64,000 nt of DNA from Methylobacterium sp. (GCA_020252645.1 JADCCN010000002.1:620001-684000), one strand, 5' to 3'. Shown: positions 38,747-49,902, numbered from the stretch's first letter. Notes: generated by a model not told the origin, from the sequence alone. Made by a program: numbers and translations.

Positions 38747-39532
38747 ATGGCGCTGAAGGGCAGGAACGCGGTCATCACGGGGTCCACCAGCGGCATCGGT
38801 CTTGGCATTGCGAGGGCTTTGGCGGCCGAGGGCGTCAACGTGATGCTCAATGGCCTCGGCGATGCGGCCGAGATCGAGAAGCTTCGCGCCGGCCTTGTGG
38901 AGGAATTCGGCGTGAAGGCGCTCTACCACCCCGCCAACATGCTTGAGCCGGCCGAGATCCGCGACCTGGTGGCGAAGGCCGAGGCCGGCTTCGGCTCGGT
39001 CGATATCCTCGTCAATAATGCGGGCATCCAGTTTGTCTCGCCGGTCGAGGATTTCCCGGACGAGAAATGGGACCAGATCATCCGCATCAATCTCTCGGCC
39101 GCGTTCCATGGCATCAAGGCGGTCATTCCCGGCATGAAGAGACGCGGCTGGGGTCGCATCATCAATATTTCCTCGGCGCACGGCCTCGTCGCCTCGCCTT
39201 TCAAGAGTGCCTATGTCGCCGCGAAGCATGGCGTGACAGGCCTGACAAAGACGGTGGCGCTCGAGGTGGCAACCGCGAAGATCACCGTGAACGCCATTGC
39301 ACCGGGCTATGTCTGGACCCCGCTCGTGGAGCGGCAGATCCCGGGCACCATGAAGGCCCGTAACATGACCGAGGAGGAGGTGAAGAAGAATGTCCTCCTC
39401 GCGGCCCAGCCCACGAAGGAATTCGTGTCGATCGAGCAGGTCGCGAGCCTCGCGGTCTATCTCTGCACGGATGCCGCCTCCGCCATCACGGGCGCGACCC
39501 ATTCGATCGATGGCGGCTGGACGGCGCAGTAA
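38747..39532 (+). CDS. bdhA: 3-hydroxybutyrate dehydrogenase
   Basis: NAD-dependent short-chain dehydrogenase, 261 residues, oxidising 3-hydroxybutyrate to acetoacetate in polyhydroxybutyrate breakdown. Cofactor loop TGSTSGIGLGIA (about residues 11-22), NNAG, catalytic Ser in NISSAHGLVAS and Tyr/Lys in YVAAKHG. GYVWTPLVERQIP and the C-terminal ITGATHSIDGGWTAQ are typical of BdhA. AGGAGA precedes the ATG. It works opposite to phaB in storage metabolism. Confidence 0.94.
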   Translation: MALKGRNAVITGSTSGIGLGIARALAAEGVNVMLNGLGDAAEIEKLRAGLVEEFGVKALYHPANMLEPAEIRDLVAKAEAGFGSVDILVNNAGIQFVSPVEDFPDEKWDQIIRINLSAAFHGIKAVIPGMKRRGWGRIINISSAHGLVASPFKSAYVAAKHGVTGLTKTVALEVATAKITVNAIAPGYVWTPLVERQIPGTMKARNMTEEEVKKNVLLAAQPTKEFVSIEQVASLAVYLCTDAASAITGATHSIDGGWTAQ

Positions 39533-39616
39533 GGCTTCGCCTTTGGCCGCTCGCCCCATTTCGCTCGCGCTTCCGGGTGGCGGCGCGCAGCCAGCCCGAT
39601 CAGCATGCGGTTTTGC

Positions 39617-39915
39617 GAGAGCATGCTCTCGCAAAAGTGGATACCGGTTTTGCGTAACAACATGCGACAAAACAATAAGATAGAGCACGGTTTTGATTCC
39701 ATCAAAACGAGACGTGCTCTAGAGCGATCGCCGATCTGACTGAAAGAGATCGACTGCTCTAAGCTCTTGATTTACAGCATTTTCTTTCGAAGAACCGGAT
39801 TCCACTTTTTCACAGCATGTCCCTCGCGAAGGTGGGGATGGGAACCGGTTCGCGTGAGGAAAATGCGACAAAGATGAAGAGAGAGCATCCGATCTCCTTC
39901 GGTCGGATCGGGAAA
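39617..39915. repeat. Mosaic intergenic palindromic repeat, copy 5
   Basis: Bases 39619-39720 duplicate 4879-4980 with one substitution. Next comes a module with ATCTGACTGAAAGAGATCG, then the inverted form of the copy 3 module (AAGCTCTTGATTTAC), then the CCTCGCGAAGGTGGGGATGG / CCGGTTCGCGTG core. The whole 488-base gap between bdhA and the RND pump is filled with this and about 100 further bases that hold no recognisable gene. Confidence 0.85.
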
Positions 39916-40020
39916 CGCGCAAGGAGCTGTTTGCCCGCGGTCGGAAGGCGGGCGAGGCCCGGCTGCGGAAGAACGGCGAGAAGACCGGTCACGAGGCAAT
40001 GCTCGATCTCGCCGCCCTGG

Positions 40021-43000
40021 TCAGCCAGCCGCCGGTTGCGGCTTGAGGCGCACCGCCCTGCGTCGCGCCCGCCATTCCGAGATATTCGCGACCATCTGCA
40101 GCGAAGCCGGCGTGACGATGAGCGTGAGGATCGTCGCGAAGGTCAGCCCGAAGAGCATCGCGGTCGAGAGCTGCACCCACCATTGCGTCGCCGGCGCGCC
40201 GAAGGTCACTTCGCGGTTCAGGAACTCGATATTCATGCCGAAGGCGATGGGCGCCACGCCCAGCACCGAACTCATGGCGGTCATCACCACGGGGCGCGCA
40301 CGCTCGGCGCAGGTTTTCAGAATGGCATCGGTCGCAGCCATGCCCTCGCGCCGGAACTCGGCATAGGTGTCGATCAGCACGATGTTGTTGTTCACGATCA
40401 CGCCCGCGAGGCTGATGATCCCGAGCCCGGTCATCACCACACCGAAGGGCTGCTGCATCACCACGAGGCCAATGAAGACACCGATGGTCGACAGGATCAC
40501 CGACGAGAGAATCAGGCCGACATGGGTGAAGCTGTTGAACTGCGCCAGCAGCACCGCGAAGATCAGGAACATGGCCGCGGTGAAGGCCTTGGTGAGGAAG
40601 GCGCCGGCTTTCGAGCGCTCCTCGTCCTCGCCCTTGAGGCGCACGAGAATGCCTTTTTCGGCAAAGCCCATGCCCGCAATCGCTTTCGCGACATCGGCCT
40701 GCGCCTGCGCACTCGGCACGCCCTCGCCCAGGTTCGAGGCGATGTTGATCACGCGCGTGGCATTCACGCGGTTCAGCGTGCCGACGGATCGCGTGGCCTC
40801 GCGCGTGACCAGCGTCGAGATCGGCACCGGGCCCGCGACCGTGTTCACGAGCATCTCGTCGAGCACGTCGATGGAGCGCTTCTCCTTGGGGAAGCGCAGC
40901 AGCACCTCGACCGATTTGTCGGTCGTGGCCGGGCGATACTCGGTGAGCTTCACGCCATTGGTCACGAGCTGGACCGCCGTGCCGACCGTGCCGGCGGCGG
41001 CACCCACTTTCGCGGCCTCGCCCCGGTCGATGCGCAGGGTCCAGTCGATGCCCGGCAGCGGCAGGCCATTGTCGATATCCTTGAAACGGGAATCGCTTTC
41101 GAGGAACTGCACAACCTTCTTTGCGGCGGGTTCCAGCAATTCCGGGTCGAGGGCCGAAAGCTCGATGCGGATCGGCTTGCCTGTCGGAGGCCCCGCGCGC
41201 GGCTTCGAGACGGCCACCTCGATACCTGGCAGATCGGCCATCTTCTCGCGGATCTCGGCCATGATGGCGGAGGCCTTGCGGCGCTTCTGCCAATCCACGA
41301 ACTCGAACTGCACGATGCCGACCGTATCCTCGGAGAGTTCGTCATTGCCACGCGGGCGCTCGCCGACGCGGGTGTAGATCGTCGCGATTTCCGGCATGGC
41401 GAAGAGGCGCTGTTCGACAATGCGGGTGAGTTGATCCTTCTCGGCGAGGCTCAGGTTGCCGCGGGCGCGCACCTGCACCAGCGCGTAATCCGGTTCGACA
41501 TCGGGGAAGAATTCCACCCCCTTGCCGTAATGCGCATGCACCATGGGAATGGCAATCAGCAGGCTGAAAGTCGCAAGAAGGGTCTTGCCCGGGTGCTTCA
41601 GCGCGAGCCGCACGCTTCTTATGTAGAGCCCGTCCTGTTTCAGCGCTGCCTCGCCTCCCCCGGGCGTCGAGCGCCCGAAAATTCCGCCGAGCGCCGGCAC
41701 GAAGAACAGTGCGAAGACAAGGCTGGCAAAGAGCGTCGCAATCAGCGTGATCGGCAGGTATTTCATGAACTCGCCGACGATATCCGGCCAGAACATCAGC
41801 GGAGAGAAGGCGGCAATACGCGTGATGGTGGCGGCCACCACGGGGCCCGCCATCTTGTTCGCGGCAAGCTCATAGGCCTCGCGCGGGTCCATGCCCTCGG
41901 CCATGCGCCGCTCGGCATATTCGGTCACGATGATCGCATCATCGACCAACTCGCCCACCGCAAGGATGAGCGCGAACAGCACCACGATGTTCACCGTGAG
42001 GCCCGAGAGCTGCAGGCCCATGATGCCCGCGAAGAACGAAAAAGGCACGGCAAGGCCGATGATCAGCGACGCACGGAAGCCGAGGGTCGCGAGAATGACG
42101 GTCGCCACCAGCAGCACGCCGGTAATCACCGAATTCTGCAGGTCACCCAGCATGGTGCGGATATTCACCGAGCGGTCCTGCGTGGTCACGAGTTCGACGG
42201 TCGGCGGCAGCAGGGGCCTTGCCCGCTCCAGCACCAGCTTCACGGCATCGACCGTATCGACCAGGTTCGCGCCCGCGCGTTTCGAGATCTCGATCGTGAT
42301 CGCCGGTTTGCCATCGACCCGGGTGATGCTCGTGGCATCCTTGAAGGTGGGCCGCACTTCGGCGACATCGCCGAGCCGCACCACGGCACCGGCATTGGCG
42401 AGCACCGGGAGCGTCAGGATGTCCTCTGGCTTTTCGAGCAGGCTCGGCACCTTCACCGAGAAGCGGCCTTGTTCGCTTTCCATTGCACCAGCGGCAATCA
42501 GCGTGTTCCCCGCCCCCACTGCCCGGATCAGGTCATCCAGCGAGACGCCATAGGCGGCAAGAAGCGAAGGCTCGACAAGGATTTCCACCACCTCGTCGCG
42601 CGCACCCTTCAGTTCGGCCGCGAGCACGCCCGGCACCTGCTCGATGGCCGTGCGCAACTGGCGCGACAATCTCACGAGCGTCTGCTCCGGCACCTCGCCC
42701 TTCAGCGCCACGATGATCACCGGGAAGAGCGCGAGGCTGACTTCGGTCACCTTCGGCTCGTCGGCATCGCGAGGCAGGTCGCGCTTGGCGTCCTCCACCT
42801 TGGCGCGCACATCGGCGATGGCGCGGCGTGCATCCTGGCCTGCGCGGAACTCCAGCAGCACGAAGCCGCCGCCCTCGAAGGCGGAAGCGCGCATTTCCTT
42901 GATGTTCGCGACCGATTTCAGCTGCGTTTCCAGCGGCCGAAGGATCAGCCTTTCGGCATCTTCAGGCGAAATCCCGCGCTGGGTGACCGAAACATAGACG

Positions 43001-43137
43001 ATGGGGATCGCCACATCCGGCTCCGCCTCCTTCGGGATCGTGAGATAGGAGGAAATGCCGGCGACGAGCAGGAACAGCAGGACGGAGATCGTGAGCCGGC
43101 CATGGGTGATGGCGTAGCGGATCAGCGCGCTCATCAT
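40021..43137 (-). CDS. RND-family efflux pump permease (AcrB/MdtB-like)
   Basis: Proton-driven inner-membrane exporter of 1038 residues, full length for the RND family. N-terminal helix ISVLLFLLVAGISSYLTIP, porter domains with KSVANIKEMRASAFEGG, and the helix 4 proton-relay block ILAVGELVDDAIIVTEYAERR with two Asp. The second half repeats the layout, ending VMTAMSSVLGVAPIAFGM and ILTLIVTPASLQM. The adaptor gene lies seven bases upstream on the same strand. No outer-membrane factor is adjacent. Multidrug substrate is inferred only. Confidence 0.93.
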   Translation of the reverse strand: MMSALIRYAITHGRLTISVLLFLLVAGISSYLTIPKEAEPDVAIPIVYVSVTQRGISPEDAERLILRPLETQLKSVANIKEMRASAFEGGGFVLLEFRAGQDARRAIADVRAKVEDAKRDLPRDADEPKVTEVSLALFPVIIVALKGEVPEQTLVRLSRQLRTAIEQVPGVLAAELKGARDEVVEILVEPSLLAAYGVSLDDLIRAVGAGNTLIAAGAMESEQGRFSVKVPSLLEKPEDILTLPVLANAGAVVRLGDVAEVRPTFKDATSITRVDGKPAITIEISKRAGANLVDTVDAVKLVLERARPLLPPTVELVTTQDRSVNIRTMLGDLQNSVITGVLLVATVILATLGFRASLIIGLAVPFSFFAGIMGLQLSGLTVNIVVLFALILAVGELVDDAIIVTEYAERRMAEGMDPREAYELAANKMAGPVVAATITRIAAFSPLMFWPDIVGEFMKYLPITLIATLFASLVFALFFVPALGGIFGRSTPGGGEAALKQDGLYIRSVRLALKHPGKTLLATFSLLIAIPMVHAHYGKGVEFFPDVEPDYALVQVRARGNLSLAEKDQLTRIVEQRLFAMPEIATIYTRVGERPRGNDELSEDTVGIVQFEFVDWQKRRKASAIMAEIREKMADLPGIEVAVSKPRAGPPTGKPIRIELSALDPELLEPAAKKVVQFLESDSRFKDIDNGLPLPGIDWTLRIDRGEAAKVGAAAGTVGTAVQLVTNGVKLTEYRPATTDKSVEVLLRFPKEKRSIDVLDEMLVNTVAGPVPISTLVTREATRSVGTLNRVNATRVINIASNLGEGVPSAQAQADVAKAIAGMGFAEKGILVRLKGEDEERSKAGAFLTKAFTAAMFLIFAVLLAQFNSFTHVGLILSSVILSTIGVFIGLVVMQQPFGVVMTGLGIISLAGVIVNNNIVLIDTYAEFRREGMAATDAILKTCAERARPVVMTAMSSVLGVAPIAFGMNIEFLNREVTFGAPATQWWVQLSTAMLFGLTFATILTLIVTPASLQMVANISEWRARRRAVRLKPQPAAG

Positions 43138-43144
43138 TGGGTTC

Positions 43145-44224
43145 TCATGGCTTGGCCAGAGCCTCGATGCTGGTGACAGGCTCGACCTTCTGGCCCTCGC
43201 GGATGAAATCCTGCCCGCGGGTGATGAGGCGCATGCCCTGTTCGAGGCCGGTCACCCAGAGATGAGTTGTCTCATCATCAATGATTTCCACCGGGCGGAA
43301 ACGGACGATATCGCCTTCATCCACGATGCGCAGCCCCAGTTTGCCCTCCGGGGAGAAGGTGAGCGCCGAGCGCGGGACGCGGCTGGCGGCCACGGGCACA
43401 AGCGTCAACAGCACTTCGGCGGCAATGCCGTCGGCAATCGCGCCATCGCTATTCGCGAAGATGACATCCACACGAAAGGTGCGGGTCTGCCCGCTCGGCC
43501 GGCGGGCGATGAAGCTGATCCGGCCCTCGCGCGTTTCGCCGGTGGCAAGCTTCAGGGTGGCGGGGTCGCCGAGGCGCAGCCCGCCGAGCCGACGCTCCGG
43601 AACCTCGGTCACCGCGAGCATGGGGTCGGGCGCGATGAGGTCCGCGATCATCGCGCCCATCTGCACGCCCTGGCCCATCTCGACCGGAAGATCGTTCACG
43701 ATGCCGGCGATCGGTGCGGTGATCCGCGTGCGCGCAAGCTCGGCCTCCGCCGATGCCAGCGAGGCTTCAGCCGCCTCCTTCTCGGCGCGCAACTGCTCGA
43801 GGTTGAGCGTGGGGAAATTGCCGCGCTGCGCCAGCTGCTGGCGCGCTTCGAGTTCAGCCGCGCGCTGCGACAGCCGGGCCCTTGCCTCGATGACCTTCGC
43901 CTCGCGCGCTTCATCCGAGAGTTCGGCGATGAGGTCGCCGGGCTGCACGATGGCTCCGCGCTTCACGGCGAGGCGCTTGACGATGCCGTTGGTGCGCGCG
44001 CTCACCAGCACGCGCTGATCGCTTTGCGTGCGCCCCGTGAGCGCGAGGCGGCGCGCATGCGGTTCCGCCTTCCCAATCTCCACCAGAACGCGGAAAAGCG
44101 GCCGCTCGGCTTCGCTCATGCGGTTCGGCGGCGCAGTGGGCGTCGATGAGCGCAGATATCCCGAACCGATCCAGAGCGCGGTGAACAGGATGACGCCGAC
44201 GGCTGTGAGGCGGGCGAACTTCAT
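43145..44224 (-). CDS. RND efflux periplasmic adaptor subunit
   Basis: Membrane fusion protein of 359 residues. One N-terminal anchor (about residues 8-26) is followed by a lipoyl-like half (SARTNGIVKRLAVKRGAIVQPGD), a coiled coil (LIAELSDEAREAKVIEARAR to about residue 165), TRITAPIAGIVNDLPVEMGQ, and barrel and membrane-proximal domains. It starts a two-gene operon with the RND permease. It is divergent from the METTL20-like gene. Confidence 0.9.
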   Translation of the reverse strand: MKFARLTAVGVILFTALWIGSGYLRSSTPTAPPNRMSEAERPLFRVLVEIGKAEPHARRLALTGRTQSDQRVLVSARTNGIVKRLAVKRGAIVQPGDLIAELSDEAREAKVIEARARLSQRAAELEARQQLAQRGNFPTLNLEQLRAEKEAAEASLASAEAELARTRITAPIAGIVNDLPVEMGQGVQMGAMIADLIAPDPMLAVTEVPERRLGGLRLGDPATLKLATGETREGRISFIARRPSGQTRTFRVDVIFANSDGAIADGIAAEVLLTLVPVAASRVPRSALTFSPEGKLGLRIVDEGDIVRFRPVEIIDDETTHLWVTGLEQGMRLITRGQDFIREGQKVEPVTSIEALAKP

Positions 44225-44419
44225 GGGAAAAACGCAACCACGCTTGGAAAACCGGACAACACCGGATAGGCCGGGCTGCCTCTGGATGCAACGGGCCTTG
44301 CGGCAGCATTATGACCGCCTGTCGAGATACGGGTCGGTGTCGCCACAGGACGGGCGACCGATTGCCGCGTCACTTTCCGCGCGGATTCGTGGTCTTTCGC
44401 AATCCGGAGGAGGTGTCTC

Positions 44420-45082
44420 GTGTTCGATCGCCGGGCTTTCATCCTTTCCGAAACCATCCTGCTGCCGGTGCCGCATGTGCCGGAAATCCGGCTGCGTCTT
44501 GCCCATGAGGCAATCGCGCTCTGGCAAAGGACCGAGGAAGACCTCGACCGGATGGGCCTGCCGCCGCCTTTCTGGGCCTTTGCCTGGGCGGGAGGGCAGG
44601 CGCTGGCGCGCTATGTGCTCGATCATCCCGAAACGGTGGCGGGGCGTCGCGTTCTCGATTTTGCGAGCGGCTCGGGGCTGGTTGGTCTTGCGGCGGCGAA
44701 GGCGGGTGCCGCAGGCGTGCTCTGCGCCGATCTCGACGAATTCGCTCTGGAGGCGATCGCGATCAATGCGGAAGCGAATGGCGTTTCCGTGACCGCTACG
44801 GGCGAAAATCAGCTCGGCGAAGCAGGAGACTGGGACGTCGTTCTTGCGGGCGACATCTGCTACGAGCAGGCTCTGGCTGCCCGGGTCATCGCCTGGCTGG
44901 CCGCCGAGCAGGCGCGGGGCGTGATCGTGCTGATCGGCGATCCCGGCCGCGCCTATCTGCCGAAGGAGCGGCTTGAGGCCCTTGCGACCTATGCGGTGCA
45001 GACGGTCGGCGCGCTGGAAGACAACGAGATCAAGCGCACGAGCGTGTGGAGACTTGCGCAGATGCAAGACTTCAGAACATGA
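44420..45082 (+). CDS. Class I methyltransferase resembling ETF-beta lysine methyltransferase (METTL20-like)
   Basis: A 220-residue SAM-dependent methyltransferase. PPFWAFAWAGGQALARYVLD, then motif I VLDFASGSGLVGLAAAKAGA (about residues 79-98), CADLDEFALEAIAINAEANG and the post-I motif VLAGDICYEQ replace the DPPY motif. This pattern matches METTL20-type protein lysine methyltransferases, whose alphaproteobacterial member modifies electron transfer flavoprotein beta. GTG start at 44420 with GGAGGAGGTG upstream. No etf genes are in the window. Confidence 0.8.
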   Translation: MFDRRAFILSETILLPVPHVPEIRLRLAHEAIALWQRTEEDLDRMGLPPPFWAFAWAGGQALARYVLDHPETVAGRRVLDFASGSGLVGLAAAKAGAAGVLCADLDEFALEAIAINAEANGVSVTATGENQLGEAGDWDVVLAGDICYEQALAARVIAWLAAEQARGVIVLIGDPGRAYLPKERLEALATYAVQTVGALEDNEIKRTSVWRLAQMQDFRT

Positions 45083-45115
45083 TCGCGGGCGGTTTTCGGA
45101 ATGATGGAGAAAGAG

Positions 45116-45493
45116 ATGCGCTTGATCAGTTTGGCAGGAATGATGCTCCTGGGGAGCCTGGGAGCGGCGCAGGCCGAATGCGTCGCCCTATATTCCACGA
45201 AATTCGGTAATCGCTCGGATGGTAGCATCGCTGGCGTGAAGGCGGGCCAGGCCTGCACGATTCCCGTGAGCGTCCGATCCCCAGGCGGGATGCGCGCAAC
45301 CGGGGCAACGCTGGCCGATATCGAGATTGTCCGGCAGCCCAAGGCTGGAATTGTCCGCCAGAGCGGGGCGTCCATCGTCTACACGCCCGGCGCTTCCTTT
45401 AGCGGCAAGGATTCGTTCTTCGTCAAATTTGTTTTTGCCACCGCAAATGGCGAGCGGCGCACTTCGGGCGTCCGGTTCGCGGTTCAGAACTGA
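45116..45493 (+). CDS. Hypothetical exported Ig-like protein
   Basis: A 125-residue protein with a signal peptide (LISLAGMMLLGSLGAAQAEC) and a mature beta-sandwich-like domain containing IVYTPGASFSGKDSFFVKF, a pattern seen in bacterial Ig/cadherin-like folds. Two Cys (CVALY and QACTIP) could form a disulfide. Function is unknown. The TGA stop is part of the terminator stem that follows. It lies between the methyltransferase gene and the convergent groL. Confidence 0.7.
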   Translation: MRLISLAGMMLLGSLGAAQAECVALYSTKFGNRSDGSIAGVKAGQACTIPVSVRSPGGMRATGATLADIEIVRQPKAGIVRQSGASIVYTPGASFSGKDSFFVKFVFATANGERRTSGVRFAVQN

Positions 45494-45530
45494 CGAAAAA
45501 GGCCCGGTTTTCTCTGGGCCTTCGTCATTT
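45491..45530 (+). terminator. Terminator overlapping the stop codon of the Ig-like gene
   Basis: TGACGA (45491-45496) and AAGGCCC (45499-45505) pair with GGGCCTT (45516-45522) and CGTCA (45523-45527) around a ten-base loop, followed by TTT. Confidence 0.75.
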
Positions 45531-45544
45531 CGAACCAAAGGGTA

Positions 45545-45601
45545 GGATGGATCAGAAATCCGTCCCGCCGCCACTCATTCCGGGCTTGCCCGGAATGAGC
45601 A
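45545..45601. repeat. Degenerate duplicate of the groL 3' end with a perfect hairpin
   Basis: Bases 45545-45572 repeat the true groL tail at 45622-45649 with one difference, including the reversed codons for the last residues and the stop. Past this, 45574-45599 is a perfect 12-bp palindrome (CTCATTCCGGGC, two-base loop, reverse complement) that still aligns loosely with the Gly/Met-rich groL tail. Confidence 0.75.
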
Positions 45602-45628
45602 TGGTTGAACGCCTGGGCTAGGGATGGA

Positions 45629-47278
<1,650 letters not shown>

Positions 47279-47311
47279 TTACTCCGAAATTGAGGAATTG
47301 TGCCGGGTTGC

Positions 47312-47599
47312 TCAGGCGATCACGCCCATGATGTCGCTCTCCTTCATGATGAGGAGGTCGACACCGTCGATCTTCACTTCCGTGCCCGACCACTTGCCGA
47401 ACAGCACGCGGTCGCCCTTCTTCACATCGAGGGCCACGAGCTTGCCGCTTTCGTCACGGGCGCCTGGCCCAACGGCCACGACCTCGCCCTCTTGCGGCTT
47501 TTCCTTCGCCGTATCCGGGATGATGATGCCGCCCTTGGTCTTCTCTTCGCTGTCGATGCGCTTCACGACCACACGGTCATGCAGGGGACGAAACTTCAT
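47312..47599 (-). CDS. groS: 10 kDa co-chaperonin GroES
   Basis: Heptameric lid of GroEL, 95 residues. [20 protein letters not shown] start, mobile loop [21 protein letters not shown] and C-terminal [13 protein letters not shown]. It is the first gene of groSL. The CIRCE operator and promoter lie about 120-180 bases upstream. Confidence 0.98.
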   Translation of the reverse strand: MKFRPLHDRVVVKRIDSEEKTKGGIIIPDTAKEKPQEGEVVAVGPGARDESGKLVALDVKKGDRVLFGKWSGTEVKIDGVDLLIMKESDIMGVIA

Positions 47600-47719
47600 T
47601 TTGAACTTCCTCTTGAAGGCTTCATAAGGAGGCGGGGCGCGGTTCGCGGGGGATTTCCGGGGCCCATCGGGCCGGAACCGGGTTCATCCTCGACGCGAGA
47701 CACCCCTTCGTGAAACCAG

Positions 47720-47746
47720 TTAGCACTCATGATTGATGAGTGCTAA
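47720..47746. promoter_or_regulatory. CIRCE operator of groSL (HrcA site)
   Basis: TTAGCACTC at 47720-47728, nine-base spacer, GAGTGCTAA at 47738-47746: an exact CIRCE inverted repeat. It is the known HrcA repressor site for groESL operons. hrcA itself is not in this window. Confidence 0.97.
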
Positions 47747-47747
47747 A

Positions 47748-47778
47748 ATCATATGGCGACGAGCTTGGCGGGTGTCAA
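47748..47778 (-). promoter_or_regulatory. Promoter of groSL
   Basis: Read leftward, TTGACA (47778-47773, preceded by C as in RpoH -35 boxes) and TATGAT (47753-47748) with a 19-base spacer, immediately upstream of CIRCE. The long spacer suggests a mixed housekeeping/heat-shock promoter; this is inferred. Confidence 0.65.
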
Positions 47779-47864
47779 GATCGCGTGGCGCGTAAAGTTG
47801 CATGGGGCAAACGCGGTTTTCGCCCATGCCGGACCGGCACGGGGGCAAGCCCGGCAGGGAGATG

Positions 47865-48743
47865 TCAGCCGCTTTTCCCGCGCATGGCAATGACCGTTCC
47901 CGAGATCACCAGCATGGCGCCAACCAGCGTCGCGATGCCCGGCACCTCGCCGAAAAACGCGTAGCCAAGGATGGCGGCGATCAGAAGCGCCGAATACTCG
48001 CTTGGCGCCAGGCGCGAGGCTTCCGCCCGCTTGAAGGCATTGGCGAGCAGCATGTGTCCGCACAGGCCGAGCCCGCCGATGGCGAGGAACAGCCAGAGGT
48101 CGCCGCCGGGCACCGGTTGCCACACCCACCAGGCAGGGCCAATCAGCAGCAAGGTCGGCACGGTGGTCTGGAACAGCACGATGATGATCAGCGCATCTTG
48201 CTGGGCGCGCTGGCGCAGCAGCACGAGGCCGAAAGCATAGCTGATGGCCGAGCCGATTGCCGCGAGCACGCCGGGAATATGCAGGCCCGCGCTGATGAGC
48301 GGCCCGCCCGTGGTCAGCCCATGGCCGAAGGTCATCGCCAACATCCCGACGAAACCCAGCACGAGGCCGCTGAATGTCTCGCGGCGGATCGCCTCGCCGA
48401 GGATCAGCGCGCCGAAAAAGGCGAGAAAAAGCGGCGAGAGGAAGGAGAAGGCGATGGTTTCCGCCAGCGGCAGGGTTTGCAGCGCATAGAAGAAGCTTGT
48501 CGCGGTGACGACGCCGATGACGCCGCGCAAGCTGTTCACGCGGATCGTCTCCCTGGACGGAAAGGCCGGGCGCAGGATGGCCACCGCGCCAACCGTCCAG
48601 AGCGTGCCGGCCAGAAACCGCAGGAAGGCCAGCTGGAAGGTGGGGTAGCGCGCGCCCACCGCCTTGATGACCGCGTCCATGATGCAGAGCACGGCGATGC
48701 CGGCGAGGGCCAGCAGGAAGGGCAGGGGGAGGTGCCGCTTCAC
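47865..48743 (-). CDS. DMT-superfamily transporter (EamA domains)
   Basis: Inner-membrane carrier of 292 residues with about ten hydrophobic segments in two EamA halves: FLLALAGIAVLCIMDAVIKA at the start and LIAAILGYAFFGEVPGIATL near the end. The PLFLAFFGALILGEAI block closes the first half. Substrate unknown. Its ATG overlaps the stop of the upstream TSUP transporter gene (ATGA), so the two are cotranslated. Confidence 0.9.
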   Translation of the reverse strand: MKRHLPLPFLLALAGIAVLCIMDAVIKAVGARYPTFQLAFLRFLAGTLWTVGAVAILRPAFPSRETIRVNSLRGVIGVVTATSFFYALQTLPLAETIAFSFLSPLFLAFFGALILGEAIRRETFSGLVLGFVGMLAMTFGHGLTTGGPLISAGLHIPGVLAAIGSAISYAFGLVLLRQRAQQDALIIIVLFQTTVPTLLLIGPAWWVWQPVPGGDLWLFLAIGGLGLCGHMLLANAFKRAEASRLAPSEYSALLIAAILGYAFFGEVPGIATLVGAMLVISGTVIAMRGKSG

Positions 48744-49546
48744 GACAGAAGCGATCCCAGCGCCTGCCAGATCAGCCGCGCCCCGCCGATGATCAGCAGC
48801 GCATTCGTCGCCAGCATGATCCCTTCATAGGAAAGGCGATGATGGAGGCGCAGGCCAAGCCAGACGCCGAAAGGCACGATGGGCGCATAAAGCAGCGCCC
48901 CCGCCAGTGTATCGGGCCGTGCCATCAGCAGCATGCCATAGGGTCCAAGCTTGAGGATGTTGCCGATGGTGAAGATGGCGGCCGTGGTGCCCACGAACAG
49001 CGTTTTCCCGAGGTTTCGGCGCATCAGATACATCGTGACCGGCGGACCGCCGGAATGCGCGATGAAGGTGGTGAAGCCGGAGGCCGCCCCGGCGATGAAG
49101 CCCAGCGGGGCGCTGGCAGGCTTGCCTTGCCCCCGCGGCTTGCCGCGCCGCTTCCAGAACCAGTGCAGCGCGAAGGCGAGGCTGATCGTGCCGATCATCA
49201 GCGCCACAAGCCGCGGATCGACGCTCGCAAAGGCAAGCCAGCCGAGCCCCAGCCCCAGCACAAGACCCGGCAGGAGCACGCGCAGATCCGGCTTCGACCA
49301 GGAGGAGGGGCCGAAGGTGCGCAGGGTGAACATGTCCATCATCGAGATGAGCGGCGCCACGATGATCGCCGCGCTGACGGGCTCCATGATGAGCGAGAGC
49401 ATCGGTACGCCCAGCGAGGCCGCGCCACCCCCGAACGCGCCCTTCGAGGCCGCAATGACAAACACCGTGACGCCGCCGATCAGCCAGAAGGCCGGGCTCG
49501 CGGCCTGTTGGCTCAGGGCAGCGGAGAAATGTTCGAAGAAAGGCAA
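48740..49546 (-). CDS. TSUP family (TauE/SafE-like) transporter
   Basis: Predicted anion exporter of the sulfite/organosulfonate type, about 268 residues with eight hydrophobic segments. GGVTVFVIAASKGAFGGGAA and GFIAGAASGFTTFIAHSGGP are the two repeat motifs of the family. No ATG lies before the first helix. I use the TTG at 49546, but a GTG at 49639 is possible and neither has a good ribosome binding site. It is cotranslated with the DMT gene. Confidence 0.85.
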   Translation of the reverse strand: MPFFEHFSAALSQQAASPAFWLIGGVTVFVIAASKGAFGGGAASLGVPMLSLIMEPVSAAIIVAPLISMMDMFTLRTFGPSSWSKPDLRVLLPGLVLGLGLGWLAFASVDPRLVALMIGTISLAFALHWFWKRRGKPRGQGKPASAPLGFIAGAASGFTTFIAHSGGPPVTMYLMRRNLGKTLFVGTTAAIFTIGNILKLGPYGMLLMARPDTLAGALLYAPIVPFGVWLGLRLHHRLSYEGIMLATNALLIIGGARLIWQALGSLLS

Positions 49547-49902
49547 GGCCGGTCTCGGTCGGGGAGGGCCGGAGGGAACCGGCGACGAATCTAAGACTAG
49601 TGGAGGCTGGCCGACCTCGCAATCAGGCAGCGGCCGCACGCGGCAGCCTTTTGCGCAATGCCGCTTTCACCTTGCCTTCCGCGCCGGTGCCGGAGCGGAA
49701 AGCGACCCTGGCGCCGGAGTTTCGATGGCCCGCTGCGCTTGTCCCGTCGATCGCTCCGGTTCGATCCATGGCGCTTGCCATCCTGGTTCCGGCCTGCGGC
49801 CAGCATCGCGCCCGTTTGCGCGCTTCTGTGGCCAACCTGCGTGCCGGAACGCAGAACGGGGCGTGTTCGCCCCGTTCCGAAAGCTGATCTTGATATCCCG
49901 GA
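49547..49902. other. Gap of about 350 bases without a recognised gene
   Basis: GC-rich sequence between the TSUP and cheZ genes. Short frames are open on both strands but none resembles a protein family. At 49852-49875 a strong stem (GAACGGGGCG with CGCCCCGTTC) lies past the cheZ stop but without a T-run. It may be a decayed gene or spacer. Confidence 0.4.

Noticed and set aside
39817..43176. A 1119-codon open frame on the plus strand opposite the RND permease
   Set aside because: It is His/Arg/Glu-rich and has no family pattern. The opposite strand encodes a full RND pump, so this is a codon-bias shadow in a GC-rich genome.
49600..49887. Short open frames between the TSUP and cheZ genes
   Set aside because: No family resemblance, no ribosome binding sites, and frames open on both strands.
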